Shown here one piece after another: positions 59,683 through 64,000 of a DNA stretch of 64,000 nt (positions within the stretch are counted from its first letter, which is position 1; each line of letters opens with the position of its first letter). The DNA lies in NCBI GenBank assembly GCA_002352105.1, contig DEHV01000080.1, positions 1-64,000 of the forward strand. The letters run 5' to 3'. The DNA comes from Chitinophagaceae bacterium UBA2791. Its GTDB lineage: Bacteria > Bacteroidota > Bacteroidia > Chitinophagales > Chitinophagaceae. The translations under genes were made by a program, and so were the position numbers. The notes beneath the pieces are model-generated. The model ran no database searches and had not been told where the DNA came from. It saw nothing but the letters and a program-made list of their open reading frames with translations.

Positions 59683-60342
59683 ATGTCGGCCTATTTTGCC
59701 AGATGTTATTTTACCATACCGATCCAGCTAATGCTCAATATCTTTTTCCTTATTGCGTATGTTCTTCATTATAAAAAGCTAAAAGGTATGGGAGGAATTG
59801 CGCTCTATGCTGTTGTTACGCTGGCGCAATGCGTTGCCGGGATCTATTTGATCCTATCGCCATCCCGCGGTAGACTGCCGGAAGCTTTCATGGAGATCTT
59901 TATGGCGGTAGAATTTATCCTGTTTTACCTGTTCCTGACCGGCTCGATCCGGGCGCGCCTTTTCAGGTTTATCCTTAAAACGGTCATGATCCTTTTCCCC
60001 GCTGCGATACTGTATTTCCAGGCCTTTTCGCCTTCCTTATATCGCCCGGTTTTTCGGTTTAGCATGACCGAAACATACCTTATTGTCATTCCCTGCCTGT
60101 TTTATTACTATGAGCTTTTCATGACAGAAACAGCGGTAAATCTATTCAACGAATCCCGCTTATGGGCAGTTTCGGGAATATTTTTTTTCATGCTGCTGTC
60201 GTCATTTTTTACACAGGGTTACGGGCCTTATGCGGCATTACATGAACCGTCCGGCATTTATGCCGTTGCGCTCTTTGGATATATATTTCTTTTCATCTCT
60301 TTTATTATCGCTTTAGCATGTCAAATCCGGATACAGAAATGA
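59683..60342 (+). CDS. Multi-helix membrane protein preceding a histidine kinase
   Basis: Membrane protein of 219 residues with about seven helices (about 10-25, 35-55, 68-85, 92-112, 128-145, 160-178 and 195-215). The open frame extends to 59536, but ATG at 59683 starts at the first helix. A helix-rich sensor or membrane partner of the kinase in the next gene is likely, since it overlaps it by the ATGA stop-start (60339-60342), indicating translational coupling. No known family was recognised. The partial protein at the window end appears to be a similar kind of component. Confidence 0.7.
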   Translation: MSAYFARCYFTIPIQLMLNIFFLIAYVLHYKKLKGMGGIALYAVVTLAQCVAGIYLILSPSRGRLPEAFMEIFMAVEFILFYLFLTGSIRARLFRFILKTVMILFPAAILYFQAFSPSLYRPVFRFSMTETYLIVIPCLFYYYELFMTETAVNLFNESRLWAVSGIFFFMLLSSFFTQGYGPYAALHEPSGIYAVALFGYIFLFISFIIALACQIRIQK

Positions 60343-61112
60343 TCGCTTTTATAATCGGCAATACCGGTTTGATCCTGTTGTTGTCAGGATTCATCATGAC
60401 CATATTGTTCCTTCATAAAAGAAAACAGTTCCTGTTCCGGCAGAATATTGAAGACATCAAAGTATCGCACGAAAAAAACCTGCTGAGAACGCAACTGGAG
60501 ATACAGGAGCAAACCCTAATGAACGTTTCGCGGGATATTCATGACAACATCTCGCTTTCCCTCACGCTGTCCAAGCTATACCTGAACAGTTTGTCTTATG
60601 CAGACCCGGCGGAGATACCTGAAAAGATCAGCATTTCGGCATCCCTTATCGGCGAAGCCATTCAAAACCTCAGCAATATTTCAAAAAGCCTGAATACCGA
60701 TATCATCAATCATTTCGGGTTGTTAAAAGCCATTGAGAACGAGATCGCCGCCCTTAGGAAAACAGGACTGTTTGAAATTCAATACGAGGTTTCTGGCATC
60801 CCGGTATTCATGGAATGCCAGAAGGAGCTGATATTGTTCCGGATCGTTCAGGAAGCGTTCAACAATATCATAAAACATGCGCAGGCGAAAAAGATATCCC
60901 TTCATCTGCGGTATGGCGCCTCCCAACTGGAATTACAGGTAAGCGACGACGGGATCGGGTTTTCACCAGAACATATCCATACATGTAGAAAGACAAAGCC
61001 CACGGCCGGGTTAAACAATATCCGGCAACGAACCAAAATGCTCAATGGAGCGTGTTGTATCGACAATATTCCCGGCTCGGGAGCCGCCATTAAAATATCT
61101 GTTCCATTTTAA
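60339..61112 (+). CDS. Sensor histidine kinase, HisKA_3 type
   Basis: Protein of 257 residues with one N-terminal membrane helix (IIGNTGLILLLSGFIMTILFL, in part), a coiled-coil linker and a HisKA_3 domain with the phospho-acceptor His in VSRDIHDNISLSLTLSKL. The HATPase has VQEAFNNIIKHAQAKKI (N box) and DDGIGFSPEHIHTC (G1), then LNNIRQRTKMLNGAC. ATG 60339 overlaps the previous stop (ATGA); an in-frame ATG at 60318 is also possible. Nine bases after its stop begins its regulator. Confidence 0.93.
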   Translation: MIAFIIGNTGLILLLSGFIMTILFLHKRKQFLFRQNIEDIKVSHEKNLLRTQLEIQEQTLMNVSRDIHDNISLSLTLSKLYLNSLSYADPAEIPEKISISASLIGEAIQNLSNISKSLNTDIINHFGLLKAIENEIAALRKTGLFEIQYEVSGIPVFMECQKELILFRIVQEAFNNIIKHAQAKKISLHLRYGASQLELQVSDDGIGFSPEHIHTCRKTKPTAGLNNIRQRTKMLNGACCIDNIPGSGAAIKISVPF

Positions 61113-61121
61113 ATCAAGCTC

Positions 61122-61784
61122 ATGAATAAGGAAACAACAAAAACCAAGATAGCGCTGGCAGACGATCATGTTCTATTAAGAAACGCCCTGGCCGCCCTGA
61201 TCGGCAATTTCGAAAACTGCAAGATCATTATTGAGGCAAGCAATGGCCAGGAACTGGTGAATATGATACGGCAGGGAAATGTTCCCGACATCGTTTTATT
61301 AGACCTCAACATGCCCGTACTGGACGGTTATGAAACCGCGCAATGGCTTCAGGCAAATCATCCGGCCGTACACGTGCTTATGCTGAGCATGTACGATACG
61401 GAGCTTACCATGATCCGGCTATTGCAGGTAGGGGTGAAGGGATTCCTGAAAAAAGACATCCATCCCACGGAATTAAAATTTGCCATAAATGCAGTAAGGG
61501 AACACGGTTACTATTATACCAATAATACCACCGGCAAGCTCGTCAACCTGTTTCGCAAAAGCCATGAAAACAGCTCCCTGCTGCGAACAATGCTCAATGA
61601 AATGGAAATAAGATTTCTGAGGCTGGCCTGTACCGAAATGACCTATAAGGAAATAGCCGTGGAAATGCACCTGAACCCAAGGGCGATCGATAACCTGAGG
61701 GATAATCTTTTCGGCAAGCTCGACGTAAAGAGCAGGGTTGGGCTGGTGATGTACTCGATAAAGCACGGGGTTCAAACATTTTAG
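61122..61784 (+). CDS. NarL-type response regulator, cognate of the kinase
   Basis: Protein of 220 residues. REC pocket LADDHVLLRNALAALI, phospho-acceptor Asp in DIVLLDLNMPVLDG, and LKKDIHPTELK with the conserved Lys. LuxR-type DNA-binding part: MEIRFLRLACTEMTYKEIA, LNPRAIDNLRDNL, with a C-terminal GLVMYSIKHGV. It begins 9 bases after the kinase stop, so it is the cognate regulator. It is more divergent than the two minus-strand regulators in this region. Confidence 0.92.
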   Translation: MNKETTKTKIALADDHVLLRNALAALIGNFENCKIIIEASNGQELVNMIRQGNVPDIVLLDLNMPVLDGYETAQWLQANHPAVHVLMLSMYDTELTMIRLLQVGVKGFLKKDIHPTELKFAINAVREHGYYYTNNTTGKLVNLFRKSHENSSLLRTMLNEMEIRFLRLACTEMTYKEIAVEMHLNPRAIDNLRDNLFGKLDVKSRVGLVMYSIKHGVQTF

Positions 61785-61968
61785 ACAGGCCAGGTTGAAA
61801 AGCCCAATAAACCCAAAGCAAGGAATCAGGGATAAAGCTGGAACGAGGGATCAAGTAGGAACGATTGATGCAAGGCTTGCGCTTTGAATGGAGCCGCCGC
61901 TTTTTTACGCTTAATCAAAATCACTTTCTATCACAGTTTATTTTACGGATCTCCCGGATGGAAAAGAA

Positions 61969-61996
61969 GCGCCCGGCAAACAGGTTTTGCCGGCGC
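61969..61996 (-). terminator. Terminator of the second minus-strand regulator
   Basis: A GC-rich hairpin (arms about 61996-61985 and 61980-61969) is followed on the minus strand by TTCTTTTCC. It begins 8 bases past the regulator stop codon. Confidence 0.7.
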
Positions 61997-62003
61997 GGCA
62001 GCC

Positions 62004-62663
62004 TTAATCGATCAGCCTGTTCCGCATCCCATACATGATCAACCCGGCGATGGTTTTGGCGCCAACCTTGGTTTTCATGTTCTGGCGAATGGTTTCGACG
62101 GTACGGGGGCTTAAAAACACTTCTTTCGATATTTCATCAGTGGTTTTATCCTCCGCAAGCAGCTTGAGTATGCGCACTTCTTTTTCGGAGAATTTAACGG
62201 GATTGGGATAAAACTGCCTGACCTGGCGTTTGGTCTGCAGTTTGGAGAGCACCGCCTTATTCACCAGGTCGTTAAAATAAAAATCATCATTCATACAGCT
62301 CAGAATAGCCTGGTAGATCTCTTCGGGATCGGATGTTTTGGTCAAATAGGCATTCGCTCCCATCTCCATCATTTTCGTGATCATCTCCTGGTCGTCATAC
62401 ATGGTCAGCACGATGATCTTAACGTCGTCATACTCCTTTCTCAACAGCCCGATGGCATTTACCCCGTCGACTTCGGGCATCCGGATATCCATTAATAAGA
62501 CGTCTGGCTTTTTTAATTGCATTTTATGCATAAGATCTTTACCGTCCTCGGCCTCCCATAGGATCTTCAGGTACTCTTTTCCTTTCAGGGCCATTTTTAT
62601 GCCGTCCCTGAAAATCTTATGATCATCTGCAAGAGAAACTTTAATCATTAATTCAGCGCTCAT
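62004..62663 (-). CDS. NarL/LuxR family response regulator, module 2
   Basis: Protein of 219 residues. REC domain: SLADDHKIFRDGIKMAL, Asp in DVLLMDIRMPEVDG, VLTMYDDQE, YLTKTSDPE. Helix-turn-helix: SEKEVRILKLLAEDKTTDE, SPRTVETIRQNMKTKVGAK, with C-terminal IAGLIMYGMRNRLID. It is clearly related to the regulator at 58.2 kb, and both diverge from a structured RNA. Met at 62663 or 62648 could start. It may respond to the kinase expected beyond the window end, near the membrane gene at 63.86 kb (inference). Confidence 0.92.
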   Translation of the reverse strand: MSAELMIKVSLADDHKIFRDGIKMALKGKEYLKILWEAEDGKDLMHKMQLKKPDVLLMDIRMPEVDGVNAIGLLRKEYDDVKIIVLTMYDDQEMITKMMEMGANAYLTKTSDPEEIYQAILSCMNDDFYFNDLVNKAVLSKLQTKRQVRQFYPNPVKFSEKEVRILKLLAEDKTTDEISKEVFLSPRTVETIRQNMKTKVGAKTIAGLIMYGMRNRLID

Positions 62664-62849
62664 AATAATAGCGGGGTTTGACGAAATAATTGATTGATAT
62701 GCTATCTATTGCATAAGGGTTTTATGATAATTACGCCAGCCTGTATAGAAAATCTACCCGGCCGGCCACAGATATTTACGATTCACCGCGTATTTACTGA
62801 ACGTCAAAAAAAGAGAAAATATTCTCTTCCAGTATCTTTTGCTTGCCCC

Positions 62850-62857
62850 TACATTTG
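62850..62857 (+). promoter_or_regulatory. -7 element of the second structured RNA
   Basis: TACATTTG matches TAnnTTTG exactly, and the AAGTTGATTGA start of the RNA lies 6 bases after it, the same spacing as in copy 1. No good TTTG is found 19-20 bases upstream, so the -33 box is weak or divergent. Confidence 0.5.
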
Positions 62858-62861
62858 TCTG

Positions 62862-62970
62862 GAAGTTGATTGATAGGATCAAATCCCTGAAATGTCCAAT
62901 TTTACCGTCCAGTAAAATATTCCCAAGATCCATGAAACCAACCTGCATCCGAATCAATCAACTTCTTTTT
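62862..62970 (+). ncRNA. Structured small RNA 2, 6S-like candidate
   Basis: About 108 nt. Arms 62862-62874 and 62953-62965 are perfectly complementary over 13 bases and are followed by TTTTT (62966-62970). In the middle, ATTTTAC (62899-62905) pairs with GTAAAAT (62912-62918) to give an apical hairpin, and the shared CCGTCCA (62905-62911) supplies its loop CGTCCA. The end arms share the core AAGTTGATTGA with copy 1, while most of the inside differs, so these are diverged paralogues. Both lie 200-280 bases upstream of a minus-strand regulator gene. No open frame fits. Confidence 0.65.
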
Positions 62971-63196
62971 ATATTCCGGCAGGATGGCTCCGCCTTTCCA
63001 TAAGGTTAGCCGACGCGCCAAATCATCCTGTTTTCAGGAAAATTGAAAACAGATCGAGTTATAGGGAACCGAAACTGCTATAGATACTTCTATCCTTCTC
63101 CCGGATAAGGGTAAACACTTATCCACATTATATCGCCGGTTGTTCACAATCTCTCAAAAAGCCGATCGCCCCCAACGAAAAAACACTTTTTCAATC

Positions 63197-63245
63197 ACCG
63201 TAAAAATACTATTTTAAGATAGTGTTTTTACCCTTTTTTTACGGT
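63197..63245 (+). promoter_or_regulatory. Overlapping hairpins: possible terminator/antiterminator
   Basis: Hairpin A: 63200-63212 with 63219-63231 (13 base pairs including one G-T, loop TTTAAG), followed by CC and seven T. Hairpin B: 63197-63206 with 63236-63245 (10 perfect base pairs), which uses the same 5' bases and would consume the T-run. Only one can form at a time. This could end the transcript of RNA 2 or control read-through toward the gene at 63399. Confidence 0.45.
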
Positions 63246-63398
63246 AAGTTTACCCCGAAAAATCCTTAAAACACCGAACCCGTCTGATTTTCAGGCAAAT
63301 TACTCCTTTTGCGCAAAGAATCACCTGTTGGCCAAGTATTTTTTTTAAAGGTCTTTTACCTCATAAACTAACATTTAACACCTCTAAAAACTTACGTT

Positions 63399-63800
63399 AT
63401 GGCAAACAATCAAACCCTCGCAAAACAGGTTTCGGCTATTGGCGAGGAAATTGGCTTTGAGCTGGGAAACCAGATGGTGAAAAATTTTAAGGCTGATAAT
63501 CAGAACCAGGCCGAATTTTATGTAATCGGCAGAAATATCCTGGATCAGATACTTGCCCAACCCGGATGCGCTGGCATCAGGTTCTATAACGCCTATAACG
63601 AAAACGGCGAACAAACAATGGTTTATGTAGGCATCAACCAGGAAGGAAAGAACATTCTGGAATACACTTTCGTAACCGTTAACGGCGTTCTTCAGAACAA
63701 GGACGGCATCGTGGCCGACAGGATCGATCGCGGTACTCCTCCCCCCAAACCTCGCGGCGGCGGGATCAGCGCTGACGACTGGAACCTGGATATTGACTAA
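63399..63800 (+). CDS. Conserved-looking hypothetical cytosolic protein
   Basis: Protein of 133 residues with no signal peptide or membrane segment. The opening helices (LAKQVSAIGEEIGFELGNQM) lead into a mixed alpha/beta middle (FYVIGRNILDQILAQPGCAG, IRFYNAYNENGEQTMVYVGI). A Pro/Gly-rich tail (TPPPKPRGGG) precedes an acidic end (DDWNLDID). I do not recognise the family. It is preceded by a 5' region with alternative hairpins and followed by a consensus promoter for a membrane gene, so it is probably a separate unit in the second signalling module. Confidence 0.55.
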   Translation: MANNQTLAKQVSAIGEEIGFELGNQMVKNFKADNQNQAEFYVIGRNILDQILAQPGCAGIRFYNAYNENGEQTMVYVGINQEGKNILEYTFVTVNGVLQNKDGIVADRIDRGTPPPKPRGGGISADDWNLDID

Positions 63801-63808
63801 TAGATTTA

Positions 63809-63839
63809 TTTGAACTTCATTAGGCCTTTTATATATTTG
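63809..63839 (+). promoter_or_regulatory. Consensus promoter for the gene at the window end
   Basis: TTTG at 63809-63812, exactly 19 bases, then TATATTTG at 63832-63839, the Bacteroidota consensus. The predicted start of transcription (about 63845) gives a leader of about 19 bases to the GTG at 63864. Confidence 0.75.
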
Positions 63840-63863
63840 AACTAAATTGAGTTCATTATTAAG

Positions 63864-64000
63864 GTGCTACTTCAAAATATCGCATTAGTTTCTCATTTAT
63901 TACCCTTATTTCTTTTCTTCCTGTTTTTTCGCAGAAACAACGAGAGAGATATAAGGGTAATTTTATTTTATTGCCTGTACTCCTTTGTCAATGACATCGT
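63864..64000 (+). CDS. Membrane protein, N-terminal part (runs off window end)
   Basis: The frame opens with GTG at 63864 (LLQNIALVSHLLPLFLFFLF, then RRNNERDIRVILFYCLYSF) and stays open to the window end, 45 codons. A strongly hydrophobic first helix followed by a basic loop and a second helix is the same plan as the membrane protein at 59.7 kb. Given its promoter and position after the second structured RNA, it is probably the start of a membrane protein and kinase operon like that of module 1 (inference). Confidence 0.5.
   Translation, partial: MLLQNIALVSHLLPLFLFFLFFRRNNERDIRVILFYCLYSFVNDI

Noticed and set aside
59397..59684. Minus-strand frame of 95 codons upstream of the membrane protein
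   Set aside because: No family features, no promoter or ribosome site; its start overlaps the opposite gene start.

Overview
The window comes from a chromosome of the Bacteroidota, most likely the family Chitinophagaceae. The supporting signs are a SusC/SusD pair with ECF sigma factor and FecR regulators, many TonB-dependent receptors, a type IX secretion sorting domain, DUF5916, DUF6660, DUF1573 and DUF5053 proteins, a two-subunit-in-one 2-oxoacid dehydrogenase E1, and promoters of the Bacteroidota type (TTTG, 19-21 bases, TAnnTTTG). No rRNA, tRNA, insertion sequence or CRISPR array was seen.

Region by region: 1-1.3 kb is a TonB receptor (cut by the window edge) with its small DUF6660 partner. 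1.5-16 kb is mixed housekeeping and stress or envelope genes: alcohol dehydrogenase, SIMPL protein, T9SS cargo protein, SDR, histone-like DUF6496, PA2169-type bundle protein, M28 peptidase, DUF5916 outer membrane protein and an Rpn-like nuclease. At 16-20.3 kb a tonB gene that has lost its 5' end abuts a two-gene operon. The first gene encodes SLOG, two membrane helices, two RCK/TrkA-N-like domains and a RyR domain; the second encodes TIR-STING. This looks like a nucleotide-signal defence module without a neighbouring CD-NTase, and it is the most interesting protein system here. 20.3-25 kb holds a glutamate-synthase-like flavoprotein, DUF3817, a NUMOD protein and a TlpA thioredoxin.

25.1-40.1 kb is one large minus-strand nutrient-uptake locus: ECF sigma, FecR, SusC, SusD, acetyl-xylan-esterase-like hydrolase, Gfo/Idh/MocA oxidoreductase, DUF6807 protein and an M19-like dipeptidase. 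It contains no recognisable glycoside hydrolase. The sigma and FecR genes are split by a 1.4-kb plus-strand insert carrying a broken DUF1016 gene, a 53-residue gene with an operator-like promoter, and a DUF5053 gene.

40.3-58 kb carries an outer membrane receptor, a PAS histidine kinase, an aminotransferase, two DUF1573 proteins, branched-chain 2-oxoacid dehydrogenase E1, YebC, several transporters, DedA, a heptosyltransferase-like GT9 and malate dehydrogenase with a consensus promoter.

58.2-64 kb contains two similarly laid out signalling modules. Each has a minus-strand NarL-type response regulator, then a plus-strand small structured RNA, then plus-strand genes. In the first these are a membrane protein, a histidine kinase and a response regulator; in the second, a small hypothetical protein and a membrane protein cut by the window end. 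The two RNAs (about 110 nt) share 5'-3' terminal pairing, a central CCGUCCA, a U-rich 3' end and a promoter -7 element at the same distance. They resemble 6S-type RNA and are the most interesting non-coding feature.
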